Shown here: positions 52,186 through 62,369 of the stretch, piece by piece | How positions within the stretch are numbered: the first letter of the stretch is position 1 | How the letters are laid out: each line of letters starts with the position of its first letter | Assembly: GCF_012932215.1 (NCBI RefSeq) | Contig: NZ_CP048788.1 | Coordinates: 2,418,001-2,482,000 of the forward strand | From: Roseobacter ponti | Lineage (GTDB): Bacteria > Pseudomonadota > Alphaproteobacteria > Rhodobacterales > Rhodobacteraceae | Length of the DNA stretch: 64,000 bases | Direction: 5' to 3' | Position numbers and translations under genes: made by a program | The notes under the pieces: generated by a model | The model's input: only the letters and a program-made list of their open reading frames with translations | Database searches by the model: none | What the model was told of the DNA's origin: nothing

Positions 52186-53502
52186 CTAAAGCACCGCATC
52201 AAAAGTCTTTTTCAGCTTTTCGACAATCTCGCCCACGTGCTCGTCTTCCATGATGAAAGGCGGTGCGAGCAGCACATGATCCCCCAGTTGCCCGTCCACT
52301 GTGCCCCCCATCGGATAGCACAGCAGTCCGTTGGCAAAAGCCGTTTGCTTGAGCTTTTTGTTCACAGCTTTCGCCGGATCGAAGGGCTTCTTGCTGCCGC
52401 GGTCCTCGACCACCTCGAGCCCGAGAAAGAGCCCCCGTCCGCGGATGTCGCCGATATGCGGGTGCTGACCGAATTCCGAGTGCAGCGCTGCCTGCAGTCT
52501 GTCGCCCATCGCAGCACAGTTTTTCACGAGCCCGCCGGTGAGTTTGCTCAACACGGCATTCCCCGCCGCACAGGCCGTCGGATGACCGATATAAGTGTGC
52601 CCGTGCTGGAAAAAGCCTGTGCCGCCCGCGATCGTGTCGTGGATCTCGCGCGTGCACATCATTGCGCCGATCGGCTGATAGCCGGCGCCGAGCCCCTTGG
52701 CGATGGTGACGATATCGGCGGTGATGCCCTCCTGCGCATGGGCAAAGAGGCTGCCCGTCCGGCCCATGCCACACATCACCTCATCAAGGATGAGCAGGAT
52801 GCCGTGTTTATCGCATATCTCGCGGATCCGTTTGAAATAACCCTCAACCGGGGCCACAGCGCCCAGAGTTGCGCCAACGACCGGCTCGGCCACAAAGGCA
52901 ATGACTGTCTCAGGACCAACCCGTTCGAGTTCCGTCTCAAGCTCATTGGCGACCCGCTGGCCATAATCAAAGGCGCTCTCGCCTTCCTGCTGACCGCGAT
53001 ACGCATAGCAGGGCGAGATCAGCGAGGTATCAACCATGATCGGCGCGAAGGCCTGTTTGCGCCAGACATTGCCGCCTGTCGCGAGTGCGCCCAGCGTATT
53101 GCCATGATAGCTCTGGCGGCGCGCGATGAAATGGCGGCGCGATGTCTCGCCCTTCTCGACAAAGTACTGACGCGCCAGTTTCAGCGCGGCTTCGACCGCC
53201 TCCGATCCCCCGGAAACAAAATACACTTTTTCCAGCGCACCCGGCGCTTCGGCCACCAGACGGTCCGCCAGTTCCTCGGCCGGTGCAGAGGTGAAAAAGC
53301 TGGTGTGGGCATAGGCAAGCTCAGCCACCTGCGCCTGAATGGCGGCGATCACATCCGGATCGCCATGCCCCAGACAGGACACAGCCGCCCCACCCGATCC
53401 GTCGAAATACTGTTTGCCATCAGCGTCATAGAGATAAACACCTTTGCCTGTCGCGGCCTGAGGCGGTGTGGTTTTCGAATGGCGGGCAAAGACGTGTGAC
53501 AT
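52186..53502 (-). CDS. Class III PLP-dependent aminotransferase
   Basis: This is a 438-residue protein with AGGAGA upstream. Class III motifs are FVSGGSEAVEAALKLAR, the YHGNTLGALA loop, LILDEVMCGMGRTG, and the PLP lysine in TIAKGLGAGYQPIGAMM. It converts an omega-amino acid or amine and a keto acid. It is divergent from the RpiR regulator gene at 53576 and so is probably regulated by it, together with the TAXI transporter. The amine or amino-acid substrate is unknown. Confidence 0.9.
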   Translation of the reverse strand: MSHVFARHSKTTPPQAATGKGVYLYDADGKQYFDGSGGAAVSCLGHGDPDVIAAIQAQVAELAYAHTSFFTSAPAEELADRLVAEAPGALEKVYFVSGGSEAVEAALKLARQYFVEKGETSRRHFIARRQSYHGNTLGALATGGNVWRKQAFAPIMVDTSLISPCYAYRGQQEGESAFDYGQRVANELETELERVGPETVIAFVAEPVVGATLGAVAPVEGYFKRIREICDKHGILLILDEVMCGMGRTGSLFAHAQEGITADIVTIAKGLGAGYQPIGAMMCTREIHDTIAGGTGFFQHGHTYIGHPTACAAGNAVLSKLTGGLVKNCAAMGDRLQAALHSEFGQHPHIGDIRGRGLFLGLEVVEDRGSKKPFDPAKAVNKKLKQTAFANGLLCYPMGGTVDGQLGDHVLLAPPFIMEDEHVGEIVEKLKKTFDAVL

Positions 53503-53535
53503 CGCGGCGTTCTCCTGGCTGACCGGTCACGAAAC

Positions 53536-53578
53536 TGAAACACATGGCGCACAAGTTGACAATGTATTGAAACAAATG
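53536..53578. promoter_or_regulatory. Two direct repeats in the aminotransferase-RpiR gap
   Basis: TGAAACACATG (53536-53546) and TGAAACAAATG (53568-53578) are repeated 32 bases apart, about three helical turns, in the 73-base divergent gap. A TTGACA lies between. Such spacing suits a dimeric regulator such as the RpiR protein. The second copy overlaps the RpiR start. Confidence 0.35.
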
Positions 53579-54481
53579 AATCCTCTCCGGCAGGATTCGA
53601 TCCCGGGGGACTTTGTGGCTGCGCCACTCGATACACGCATCGCTGCACGATATAACGATCTGAGCGGCCAGCTGAAGCAGGCTGCCGATTATGTGGTGAG
53701 CAATCCTTTTGATGTTGCGACCCGGTCGCTGCGCTCTGTCGCCGAAGAGAGCGACGTGGCACCGGCTTCTTTTTCACGGCTGGCCCGGGCACTCGGCTAT
53801 GACAGCTTTGGCGCGCTGCGTGGAGACATCCGCATCGCGATGGACCAGAGGGTGAACAACCGCCGCCCGGACCGCCTCAAACAGCTTACCAACATGCAGG
53901 AAGACAGCGGACACGGCTTCATGCGCGCCCATATCGCCGCCTGCGCCGATAACATTCACCGGCTGTCAGAACAGATCGACGAGCCGGCGCTTGAACGGGT
54001 TGTGCACCGCCTGCATGCCGCACGCCTGGTGCTGGTGATGGGAGAGCTGGCCTCATCCGGAGTGGCCGGTCAGATGACCTATCAGGCAAGCCTGCTCTTT
54101 GATAACTGGCGGATGGCGGGGCGCACCGGGTCGCTTCTTGGCGCGGAACTGGCAGCACTCGGGCCGGGGGACGCGCTGATTATCGTGACAAAACCGCCAT
54201 TTGCGCCGCGTGCTGTACACGCCGCTGCCCTTGCACGCGGCAAAGGTGCCTTTGTGGTGGTCATTACGGACACCCATACCTGTCCGGCCTTGCAACACGC
54301 GTCAGCGCAGTTCATCATTCCGAGCGAGTCACCGAATTTCTTTTCATCTTATGCGGCCAGCCTTTGCTTTACAGAAACACTGATCGGAATGCTTGCCGGT
54401 ATTGGCAGCGACGGATCACGGGCCCGGATCGACGAGGTGGAACGAAACAGCCGTCAGCTGCACGAAGTGCAGGACGGATAA
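53576..54481 (+). CDS. RpiR-family regulator
   Basis: The start is the ATG at 53576 ([11 protein letters not shown]), since longer frames run into the promoter. The product is 301 residues. A helix-turn-helix domain (about 20-80, [46 protein letters not shown]) precedes a SIS sugar-binding-type domain (130-270, [16 protein letters not shown]). It controls either the divergent aminotransferase or the transporter just downstream. It lies 31 bases before the TAXI gene. Confidence 0.85.
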   Translation: MNPLRQDSIPGDFVAAPLDTRIAARYNDLSGQLKQAADYVVSNPFDVATRSLRSVAEESDVAPASFSRLARALGYDSFGALRGDIRIAMDQRVNNRRPDRLKQLTNMQEDSGHGFMRAHIAACADNIHRLSEQIDEPALERVVHRLHAARLVLVMGELASSGVAGQMTYQASLLFDNWRMAGRTGSLLGAELAALGPGDALIIVTKPPFAPRAVHAAALARGKGAFVVVITDTHTCPALQHASAQFIIPSESPNFFSSYAASLCFTETLIGMLAGIGSDGSRARIDEVERNSRQLHEVQDG

Positions 54482-54512
54482 AAGACGACAAAAACCAAAA
54501 GGGAGATTACTT

Positions 54513-55481
54513 ATGTTCAACAGGTTCAAAATGACGGCAGCGGGCTCATGCCTTGCGATGCTGATGGCGCCGGTCGCTATGGCCGAAGAGTTCATCACCA
54601 TCGGTACAGGTGGTGTCACCGGTGTTTACTATCCGACAGGCGGCGCGATCTGCCGTCTCGTCAACAAGGGCCGCAAAGACCACGGCATCCGCTGCTCGGT
54701 GGAATCCACAGGTGGTTCGGTTTATAACATCAACACCATCCGTGCGGGTGAGCTTGAGTTCGGTGTGGCGCAGTCTGACTGGCAGTACCACGCCTATAAC
54801 GGCACCTCCGATTTCTCGGATGCGGGTCCCTTCGAGGAACTGCGCGCGGTTTTCTCCGTGCACCCTGAGCCCTTCACCGTTGTGGCACGGGCCGATGCAG
54901 GCATCTCGTCTTTCGAGGACCTCAAAGGCAAGCGCGTCAACATCGGTAACCCCGGTTCCGGTCAGCGCGGCACGATGGAAGTCGTGATGGACGCAATGGG
55001 CTGGGAAATGGGCGATCTGGCTCTGGCGACAGAGCTGAAAGCTGCTGAGCAGTCCGCTGCTCTGTGCGACAACCAGATCGATGCGATGATCTATACAGTG
55101 GGACACCCGTCAGGCTCCATTCAGGAAGCCTCGACCGCCTGCGATTCCATCGTTGTCAACGTGACCGGTGAAGCGATCGATAAGCTGATTGCGGACAACT
55201 CGTTCTACCGGACAGCAAGCATTCCCGGTGGAATGTATCGCGGCACCGACGATGATGTGACCACCTTTGGTGTTGGTGCAACATTTGTCTCCTCCACTGC
55301 GGTCAGCGAAGATGCTGTTTATGCGGTTGTGGCGGCTGTGTTCGATAACTTTGAAGACTTCAAAGGTCTGCACCCTGCATTTGCCAACCTCAAAGCCGAG
55401 GAAATGGCGACAGCGGGTCTTTCTGCACCGCTGCACCCCGGTGCGGCCAAGTACTACAAAGAAAAGGGCTGGATCGAATAA
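54513..55481 (+). CDS. TAXI-family TRAP transporter binding protein
   Basis: The start is the ATG at 54513, with AAGGGAG upstream, giving 322 residues. A Sec signal (about 1-24, ending AMAE) precedes the TAXI fold ([63 protein letters not shown]). It delivers a small organic acid or amino acid to the permease encoded next. Confidence 0.92.
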   Translation: MFNRFKMTAAGSCLAMLMAPVAMAEEFITIGTGGVTGVYYPTGGAICRLVNKGRKDHGIRCSVESTGGSVYNINTIRAGELEFGVAQSDWQYHAYNGTSDFSDAGPFEELRAVFSVHPEPFTVVARADAGISSFEDLKGKRVNIGNPGSGQRGTMEVVMDAMGWEMGDLALATELKAAEQSAALCDNQIDAMIYTVGHPSGSIQEASTACDSIVVNVTGEAIDKLIADNSFYRTASIPGGMYRGTDDDVTTFGVGATFVSSTAVSEDAVYAVVAAVFDNFEDFKGLHPAFANLKAEEMATAGLSAPLHPGAAKYYKEKGWIE

Positions 55482-55514
55482 TCCGGGTCTTCACTGTTTG
55501 ACGATTTAAGAACA

Positions 55515-55540
55515 GGGAGAGGGCGGCAAACGCCCCTCCC
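55515..55540 (+). repeat. Hairpin between the TAXI gene and its permease
   Basis: GGGAGAGGGCG and CGCCCCTCCC pair with one bulged base around a five-base loop, 34 bases past the stop. There is no long T run, so it is an mRNA-stabilising or partial-terminating element, as seen after the other two binding-protein genes. Confidence 0.6.
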
Positions 55541-55606
55541 ATACTCTGACACCAGGGTCACCGCGCACACCGGAAAACCGGGGCGCCTGCCAACATGGGG
55601 GCAATA

Positions 55607-58228
55607 ATGTCTGACACATCCAACACACCGGGCGAAAAGCGCGGCCTGAGCGATGCTGAGCTTCAGGAAATGGTCGCAGCCTCGGACGCGGGTGGTCGTA
55701 ATCCGACCGGATCCGTTGCCATGCTGCTCGCGATCGTCGCAGTCGTCTGGTCGCTTTTCCAGGTTGTGCTTGCATCGCCGCTCTCCAATCTTCTGCTGCC
55801 GGGGGCGATCATCAATAACGACCGGTCGATCCACCTGGCATTCGCGATATTCCTCGCCTTCATGGCTTATCCCGCGCTCAAATCGAGCCCCCGCCATTAT
55901 GTCCCGATCCAGGACTGGGTTCTGGGGCTCTTTGGCGCCTTCACCGCCATGTATGGCTACTTTTTCTACGATAAGATCGTGAAATCCGGCGGTCTTGCCG
56001 ATGACGTGGACAAGTGGTTCGCGCTCGCCGGCCTGATCATTCTCTTTGAGGGTGCGCGCCGCGCGCTCGGCCCGGCGATGGCCGTTATCGCCACGATCTT
56101 TCTGCTCTATGTATTTTTCGGGTCTTCGGAAATCGTCCCGGATGTGATCCGCTGGAAAGGCGCCTCGCTGCAAAAAGCCATGAGCCATATGTGGATCACC
56201 TCTGAAGGTGTCTTTGGCATCGCACTGGGCGTTTCCACGAAATTCGTCTTCCTCTTCGTGCTCTTCGGGGCGCTGCTCGATAAGGCCGGGGCCGGTAACT
56301 ACTTTATCAAGATGGCTTTCGGCGCGCTGGGTCACCTCAAGGGCGGCCCGGCCAAAGCGGCTGTTGTCGGCTCTGCGGCAACCGGCCTGATCTCTGGCTC
56401 ATCGATTGCCAACGTGGTCACCACGGGTACCTTTACCATCCCGCTGATGAAGCGTGTGGGCTTTACCTCCGAAAAAGCCGGCGCTGTTGAAGTGGCGTCT
56501 TCGGTCAACGGTCAGATCATGCCGCCCGTTATGGGCGCTGCGGCCTTCCTGATGGTGGAATATGTGGGCATCTCTTATGTTGAGGTGATCACCCACGCCT
56601 TCCTGCCCGCCTCGATCTCCTACATCGCGCTGGTCTATATCGTGCACCTTGAAGCGGTGAAGCAGAACATGCCCACGCTGGGCGACCGCGTGGTGTCGAT
56701 GGGTAAAACCATCGGCGGCATGGCGGCCTTCTTCGTCGGATTTGCGGGTCTGTGCTATGGGGTGCAGTACCCGGTGAAAGCTATTGTGGCCGTCACCGAT
56801 AACTCGGCGATGATCCTCTCGGCGCTCATCTTTCTTGCCTATGTCGCGCTCCTGTGGCTGGCGGCTTCGGTGCCGGATCTCGAACCCGATGATCCCAATG
56901 CCGAAGAAGTTACGCTGCCTGTTGTGGGCGAGATCTACAAAGCGGGCCTCTACTTCCTTCTGCCGATCATCGTGCTGGTCTACTTCCTGATGATCGAACA
57001 GAAATCCCCGGGCCTCTCGGCTTTCTGGGCGACCATGCTGCTCTTTGTCATCCTGCTGACGCAGCGCCCGCTCAAGGCGATCTTCCGCGGCAACATGGGT
57101 GCGCTGCCTGCCAACTTCGTCAACGGTGTGGCGGACCTCATCCAGGGCCTCATCGACGGCGCGCGCAACATGATCGGCATCGGCCTCGCCACGGCGACGG
57201 CCGGTGTCATCGTGGGCACCGTGACGCTCACCGGTGTGGGTCAGGTGATGGCGGATCTGGTGGAGTTCCTCTCCGGTGGTAACCTCATCCTGATGCTGGT
57301 GATGGTGGGGCTTCTCTCGCTCATTCTCGGAATGGGTCTGCCGACGACAGCGAACTATATCGTTGTGTCCTCACTGATGGCGGGCGTTGTGGTCGAGCTC
57401 GGCGCGCAGTCCGGTCTGATCGTGCCGCTCATCGCTGTGCACCTCTTCGTGTTCTACTTCGGGATCATGGCGGATGTGACGCCCCCTGTGGGGCTTGCGA
57501 GCTTTGCCGCGGCTGCCGTATCGGGAGGCGATGCGATCAAAACGGGCTTCACCGCGTTTTTCTACAGCCTTCGCACCGTGGCCCTGCCCTTCGTATTCAT
57601 CTTCAACACGGATCTTCTGCTGATTGATGTGGGGTGGGCACAGGGTATCCTTGTCTTTGTGATAGCGAGTATCGCCATCCTGGTCTTCACAGCCGGGACA
57701 ATGGGATACTTCGTTACCAAGAGCCGCATCTATGAGAGCGTGGCACTGGTCTTTGTGGCCTTCATGCTCTTCCGCCCGGATTTCTTCATGGACCGCCTGC
57801 AGCCTCCCTTTGAGGATCTGGCCCCGGCAAGCTTTGCCGAACGGGTCGAGGCGGCACCTGTGGGTCGTGAATTCAGAGTTGTGGTCTCCGGGCCGGACTT
57901 TGACACCGGCGAGCCGCTGGAAACCACGCTGCTGGTCAGCGTGCCTGAAGAAGCGGAAGGCGCGCGCATGGATGCGCTTGGCCTTCTGGCGGTCGAGGAC
58001 GGTGACAATATCACGCTGGAAGAGCCGATGTTCGGCACGCCCTACGCGGATACCTTCCAGAGCTATGACTTCTACGGTGACCAGCCGGTTGTTATCAAAG
58101 AGGTCAAAGCACCAGCGGATCAGCTGCCCAAGGAGCTGATGTTCATCCCGGGGCTCGCTCTTCTGGTGCTTATCTTCATGCTTCAGCGCGCGCGCGCCGG
58201 GCGCGAGCCTGAGGCTGTGCCCGCCTGA
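55607..58228 (+). CDS. TRAP transporter fused permease (4TM/12TM)
   Basis: The start is the ATG at 55607, with GGGGGC upstream; an ATG at 55595 is possible. The product is 873 residues, a fusion of small and large TRAP permeases with many helices (FGALGHLKGGPAKAAVVGSAATGLISGSSIANVVTTG and GLPTTANYIVVSSLMAGV). A C-terminal domain of about 130 residues after the last helices (FDTGEPLETTLLVSVPEE...) is the DUF3394 type, outside the membrane. It pairs with the TAXI protein and is followed by a terminator. Confidence 0.92.
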   Translation: MSDTSNTPGEKRGLSDAELQEMVAASDAGGRNPTGSVAMLLAIVAVVWSLFQVVLASPLSNLLLPGAIINNDRSIHLAFAIFLAFMAYPALKSSPRHYVPIQDWVLGLFGAFTAMYGYFFYDKIVKSGGLADDVDKWFALAGLIILFEGARRALGPAMAVIATIFLLYVFFGSSEIVPDVIRWKGASLQKAMSHMWITSEGVFGIALGVSTKFVFLFVLFGALLDKAGAGNYFIKMAFGALGHLKGGPAKAAVVGSAATGLISGSSIANVVTTGTFTIPLMKRVGFTSEKAGAVEVASSVNGQIMPPVMGAAAFLMVEYVGISYVEVITHAFLPASISYIALVYIVHLEAVKQNMPTLGDRVVSMGKTIGGMAAFFVGFAGLCYGVQYPVKAIVAVTDNSAMILSALIFLAYVALLWLAASVPDLEPDDPNAEEVTLPVVGEIYKAGLYFLLPIIVLVYFLMIEQKSPGLSAFWATMLLFVILLTQRPLKAIFRGNMGALPANFVNGVADLIQGLIDGARNMIGIGLATATAGVIVGTVTLTGVGQVMADLVEFLSGGNLILMLVMVGLLSLILGMGLPTTANYIVVSSLMAGVVVELGAQSGLIVPLIAVHLFVFYFGIMADVTPPVGLASFAAAAVSGGDAIKTGFTAFFYSLRTVALPFVFIFNTDLLLIDVGWAQGILVFVIASIAILVFTAGTMGYFVTKSRIYESVALVFVAFMLFRPDFFMDRLQPPFEDLAPASFAERVEAAPVGREFRVVVSGPDFDTGEPLETTLLVSVPEEAEGARMDALGLLAVEDGDNITLEEPMFGTPYADTFQSYDFYGDQPVVIKEVKAPADQLPKELMFIPGLALLVLIFMLQRARAGREPEAVPA

Positions 58229-58250
58229 CGGCACCGACCATCCTAACGCA

Positions 58251-58282
58251 AACGCGTCCGGATCTCTCCGGGCGCGTTTTTT
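58251..58282 (+). terminator. Rho-independent terminator after the TRAP permease
   Basis: AACGCGTCCGG and CCGGGCGCGTT form an eleven-base stem with a G-U pair, followed by TTTTTT. It ends the aminotransferase-linked transporter unit before the arsenate operon. Confidence 0.85.
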
Positions 58283-58373
58283 GTGCGATACCCCGGCGCG
58301 TCTTCATGCGACTCTCACACGCCGAAAATATGCTGACTGTTGAGCCGGTCCGGGGTTGCGGGAATCAATAATT

Positions 58374-58393
58374 CCATTATTCATGAATTATGG
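58374..58393 (+). promoter_or_regulatory. ArsR operator overlapping the start codon
   Basis: CCATTATTCA and TGAATTATGG are near-perfect complements (one mismatch), a 20-base palindrome covering the ATG at 58390. Such ATTCA/TGAAT dyads are typical ArsR sites. Repression from here would block the start of both the message and translation. Confidence 0.7.
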
Positions 58394-59238
58394 AAAAAGA
58401 AGCTCTCTCCCGCCTGTCGGCGCTCAGCCACCCGCAGCGTCTGGCGATCTTTCGTCTGCTGATGCGGCGCTATCCGGATGCGCTGCGCGCGGGCGAAATC
58501 GTGGCGATCCTGAGTGTAAAACCGAGTACAGCCTCAGTCTATCTCGCAACGCTCAGTGACGCAGGCCTTATCAGCCAGAAGCGCAGGGGGACGTCGCTGC
58601 TCTACCGCGCCTCGATGGACGGTGCGCGCGGTCTGGTCGGATTTCTCATGAACGACTGCTGCCGCGGGCGTCCGGATCTTTGTTCGCCCCAGTCTTCTCC
58701 CGGTCACAGCGCAGATCAGCACGCAAAGGCACAGAAGTATTCCGTTCTCTTCATCTGCACCGGTAATTCGGCCCGCTCTGTCTTTGCCGAGGCGCTGCTG
58801 CGCGATCTCTCCGATGACCGCTTTACCGCTTATTCAGCCGGCGTCATGCCGCGCTCAGAGCTCAATCCGCTGGCGATGGAGATGCTGCGGTCCAAAGGAC
58901 ATGATGTCAGCGCGCTGCGCGCCAAAAACATCTCCGAGTTTCAGGGGCCTGATGCCCCGAAGCCCGATTTCGTCTTTACCGTCTGCGATCAGGCCGCGAA
59001 TGAGGTCTGCCCGCCCTGGCCCGGCCAGCCGCTGAGTGCCCACTGGGGTCTGCCTGATCCGGTCAGGGCTACCGGTACACTTGCTGAACGACGTCTCGCC
59101 TTTCAGCAGACCTATGGCGCGCTGCGCAATCGCATCAAAGCTTTCACGGCCCTGCCCTTTGAGACGCTCGACCGGATCTCGCTGCAGGCCGCCGTCGATG
59201 ATATCGGCCAAACCAGTGAACCCGGAGATCCTGCATGA
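58390..59238 (+). CDS. ArsR regulator fused to arsenate reductase (LMW-PTP-type ArsC)
   Basis: This is a 282-residue fusion. The N-terminal winged helix (about 1-85, [33 protein letters not shown]) is ArsR; a linker with cysteines ([11 protein letters not shown], about 88-98) could bind arsenite. The C-terminal domain (about 118-265) is an LMW-phosphatase-type ArsC with CTGNSARS as the active-site loop (about 125-132) and [13 protein letters not shown]. Arsenite would both relieve repression and be a product. No ribosome binding site is visible before the ATG, so leaderless translation is likely. Confidence 0.88.
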   Translation: MEKEALSRLSALSHPQRLAIFRLLMRRYPDALRAGEIVAILSVKPSTASVYLATLSDAGLISQKRRGTSLLYRASMDGARGLVGFLMNDCCRGRPDLCSPQSSPGHSADQHAKAQKYSVLFICTGNSARSVFAEALLRDLSDDRFTAYSAGVMPRSELNPLAMEMLRSKGHDVSALRAKNISEFQGPDAPKPDFVFTVCDQAANEVCPPWPGQPLSAHWGLPDPVRATGTLAERRLAFQQTYGALRNRIKAFTALPFETLDRISLQAAVDDIGQTSEPGDPA

Positions 59239-60233
59239 CGACTTACGCGCTCAACGGCCTTGGCCGCATCGGAAAACTGGCACTGCGTCCCCTGCTCGAA
59301 CGCGGGGCAAAGATTGCCTGGGTCAACGATGCGGTCGGTGATCCGGCCATGCATGCCCATCTGCTGGAGTTCGACACCGTGCACGGCCGCTGGCCGGCGG
59401 CGTTTTCGTCAGATAATAACAGCATCACCATCAATGGTACCGGTCTGCCCGTGCACAGCCACAAGCGTCTTGAAGACCTGCCGCCGGAAGGCGTGGATGT
59501 TGTCATTGACTGCACAGGTGTTTTTAAAACCGAAGCGGCACTTGCCCCGTACTTCGCCGCCGGCGTGAAAAAGGTTGTCGTCTCCGCCCCGGTCAAAGAC
59601 GGGCCGACCGCCAATATCGTCTATGGCGTGAACCACGACATTTACGACCCCACCGTCCATCAGATCATCACGGCGGCGAGTTGCACGACCAACTGCCTCG
59701 CCCCGGTCGTCAAAGTGGTGCACGAGAACATCGGCATCCGGCATGGAGCAATCACCACGATCCATGATGTGACCAACACGCAGACCATCGTGGACCGACC
59801 CGCCAAAGACCTGCGCCGTGCCCGCTCTGCGCTGAATTCGCTGATCCCGACGACCACCGGCAGTGCCACGGCCATCACGCTGATTTACCCCGAACTCAAG
59901 GGGCGGCTGAACGGCCATGCGGTGCGGGTGCCGCTCCTTAATGCCTCAATCACCGACTGTGTTTTTGAGTTAGAGCGCGAGACCACGGCGCAGGAGGTCA
60001 ACGCGCTCTTCAAAGAGGCATCTCAGGGCGTGCTCAAAGGCATTCTGGGGTATGAAGAACGCCCGCTCGTGAGTGCTGATTACACCAATGACACACGCTC
60101 CGGGATCGTCGATGCACCCTCCACCATGGTCATCAACGGCACGCAGCTCAAGCTTTATGTCTGGTACGATAACGAGATGGGATATGCCCACCGGCTGATA
60201 GATGTAGCTGAAATGGTTGGCAGATCCCTGTGA
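59235..60233 (+). CDS. gapdh: Glyceraldehyde-3-phosphate dehydrogenase of the arsenate operon
   Basis: This is a 332-residue protein with an N-terminal NAD site ([14 protein letters not shown]), catalytic [11 protein letters not shown] (cysteine near 153) and the late [14 protein letters not shown]. In ars operons this enzyme makes 1-arseno-3-phosphoglycerate from arsenate, the substrate of ArsJ. It overlaps the ArsR-ArsC stop by four bases and the arsJ start by four. Confidence 0.92.
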   Translation: MTTYALNGLGRIGKLALRPLLERGAKIAWVNDAVGDPAMHAHLLEFDTVHGRWPAAFSSDNNSITINGTGLPVHSHKRLEDLPPEGVDVVIDCTGVFKTEAALAPYFAAGVKKVVVSAPVKDGPTANIVYGVNHDIYDPTVHQIITAASCTTNCLAPVVKVVHENIGIRHGAITTIHDVTNTQTIVDRPAKDLRRARSALNSLIPTTTGSATAITLIYPELKGRLNGHAVRVPLLNASITDCVFELERETTAQEVNALFKEASQGVLKGILGYEERPLVSADYTNDTRSGIVDAPSTMVINGTQLKLYVWYDNEMGYAHRLIDVAEMVGRSL

Positions 60234-61510
60234 CAGATGCTCCGGCAGAGCGCCCTGCGGGGCTTGCTGCCTATCTGGCGGTAACGGCAGCGTACTGGGC
60301 TTTCATGCTCACCGACGGCGCGCTGCGCATGCTGGTGCTGCTGCACTTTCACACGCTGGGCTTTTCGCCGGTACAGCTGGCGTATCTCTTTGTGCTCTAT
60401 GAGATCGCGGGCGTGGTCACCAACCTCAGTGCGGGCTGGATTGCCGCGCGTTTCGGGCTGACGAGCACGCTTTATGCCGGGCTCACGTTGCAGGTGCTGG
60501 CCCTGCTGGCGCTGGCGCAGCTGGATCCGGCCTGGTCGGTCACGGCCTCTGTCGTCTATGTGATGGCGGTTCAGGGAGCATCGGGCGTGGCCAAGGACCT
60601 TTCAAAGATGAGCGCCAAATCCGCTGTCAAAGTGCTGGCGCCCACCGTTCAGGGCGGGCTCTTCCGCTGGGTGGCGCTGCTCACCGGCTCCAAGAACGCG
60701 GTCAAGGGGTTCGGGTTTTTGCTGGGGGCCGCCCTTCTGGCAACGGTCGGTCTGAAAACGGCCGTGCTGGGCATGGCAGCGGTGCTCTTTGTGATCCTCA
60801 TCGCCGTGTGGCTGGGGATGCCGGGCGGGCTGCCCGCCGGGCGCAGGGGCGCGAAATTCCGCGAGGTTTTTTCCACAGACCCCAACGTGAACTGGCTCAG
60901 CTTTGCCCGCGTGTTCCTCTTCGGCGCGCGCGATGTCTGGTTTGTAGTAGGCATCCCCGTCTATTTCTACGCTGTGCTCTCAGACGGCACCGAAGCCGGC
61001 AACCGGGCTGCGTTTTTCATGATCGGCAGCTTCATGGCACTCTGGATCATCCTCTATGGCGCAGTGCAGGCCTCCGCCCCGATGCTGATGCGGGCCGCCA
61101 CCCGGAGCGAGGCAGAAATCATCGCCCGCGCGCGCAACTGGAGTGCGGCGCTGATCATGGTGCCCGCACTGCTGGCGGTGCTCGTGTGGGTTACCGGCGG
61201 GCCGGCGCCCTGGCTGACTTTGACAATTGTGGCGGGGCTGCTCGTGTTCGGGGCCATCTTTGCGGTAAACTCGGCGCTGCACTCCTATCTTATCCTGGCG
61301 TTCACCACCGGCGAGCGGGTCACTATGGATGTGGGCTTTTACTATATGGCCAATGCTGCCGGCCGCCTGCTGGGCACGCTGCTCTCAGGGGCCAGTTACC
61401 AGATCGGCGGGCTGCCGCTGTGTCTCGGGACGGCGGCGGTGATGCTGGTGCTCAGTACCTTTGGTGCCGGAAAACTGCGCGCAGCACCGGACCGCCCTGC
61501 CCGCCGCTGA
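60230..61510 (+). CDS. arsJ: ArsJ organoarsenical exporter (MFS)
   Basis: This is a 426-residue membrane protein starting with GTG in the GAPDH stop (GTGA). About twelve helices of the major facilitator fold ([50 protein letters not shown]) and the long loop [20 protein letters not shown] are typical of ArsJ. It exports 1-arseno-3-phosphoglycerate, which breaks down outside, giving arsenate resistance. Confidence 0.92.
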   Translation: MTDAPAERPAGLAAYLAVTAAYWAFMLTDGALRMLVLLHFHTLGFSPVQLAYLFVLYEIAGVVTNLSAGWIAARFGLTSTLYAGLTLQVLALLALAQLDPAWSVTASVVYVMAVQGASGVAKDLSKMSAKSAVKVLAPTVQGGLFRWVALLTGSKNAVKGFGFLLGAALLATVGLKTAVLGMAAVLFVILIAVWLGMPGGLPAGRRGAKFREVFSTDPNVNWLSFARVFLFGARDVWFVVGIPVYFYAVLSDGTEAGNRAAFFMIGSFMALWIILYGAVQASAPMLMRAATRSEAEIIARARNWSAALIMVPALLAVLVWVTGGPAPWLTLTIVAGLLVFGAIFAVNSALHSYLILAFTTGERVTMDVGFYYMANAAGRLLGTLLSGASYQIGGLPLCLGTAAVMLVLSTFGAGKLRAAPDRPARR

Positions 61511-61578
61511 CAGGCCGCAGGATCACCGGCGCATAACAGGGGCTTGCGCGCGGCCCACCCCTGCGTGACACTCCCCTG

Positions 61579-62361
61579 ATGCGCTTTTACCTGCCCCGTG
61601 TGCTGCTTTTTGCAGCCCTTCTGATCCTGACCTGCGCTGCGGGCCGGGGGCCTGTGCGCGCCGATGCGATCACCGTTTTCGCCGCTGCCAGCATGAAGAA
61701 CGCGCTTGAGGAGATTGCCGGGGATTTTATGGCAGCGACCAGCCACAGTGTCACGTTTTCCTTTGCCGGATCCTCGGTGCTGGCCCGCCAGATTGCGCTG
61801 GGGGCGCCCGCGGATATCTTCGTGTCCGCCAGTACGGACTGGATGGATTATCTCGAAGCCGAAGGGCGTCTTGAACCGGACAGCCGGTCTGATCTTGCAG
61901 GCAACAGCCTTGTCCTGATCGCCGGCGACGGTAACACCGGATCCGTCAGGCCAGGTCCTGACACGGATCTGCCCGCGCTGCTCTCCGGTGGGCGGCTTGC
62001 CATGGCGCTGACCGACGCCGTACCTGCCGGGATTTACGGCAAGGCCGCGCTGCAGCATTACGGGATGTGGGAAAGCGTCGCCCCTCATGTGGCACAGACC
62101 GACAATGTGCGCGCAGCACTGGCGCTCGTGGCACAGGGTGCGGCACCACTGGGCATCGTCTATGCCTCCGATGCCGCGGCAGAACCGCGGGTCCGGGTGA
62201 TTGCCACATTTGCACCGGAAAGCCACCCCGCCATTGTCTATCCTGTGGCTGCCGTGGCGGGGCGGGACACACCGGCCAGCCGCGCCCTGCTTGACTATCT
62301 CGGGCGCGACGCGGCACATATCATCCTGATGCGGCACGGTTTTGCCGCCGTGGCGGAGTAA
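61579..62361 (+). CDS. modA: Molybdate-binding periplasmic protein (ModA)
   Basis: This is a 260-residue protein with a Sec signal (about 1-30). The ModA marks are ITVFAAASMKNALEEIAGDF, FSFAGSSVLARQIALGAPADIFVSAS and TDAVPAGIYGKAAL. It delivers molybdate (or tungstate less well) to ModB. It lies eight bases before modB. Confidence 0.93.
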   Translation: MRFYLPRVLLFAALLILTCAAGRGPVRADAITVFAAASMKNALEEIAGDFMAATSHSVTFSFAGSSVLARQIALGAPADIFVSASTDWMDYLEAEGRLEPDSRSDLAGNSLVLIAGDGNTGSVRPGPDTDLPALLSGGRLAMALTDAVPAGIYGKAALQHYGMWESVAPHVAQTDNVRAALALVAQGAAPLGIVYASDAAAEPRVRVIATFAPESHPAIVYPVAAVAGRDTPASRALLDYLGRDAAHIILMRHGFAAVAE

Positions 62362-62369
62362 AATACCCG

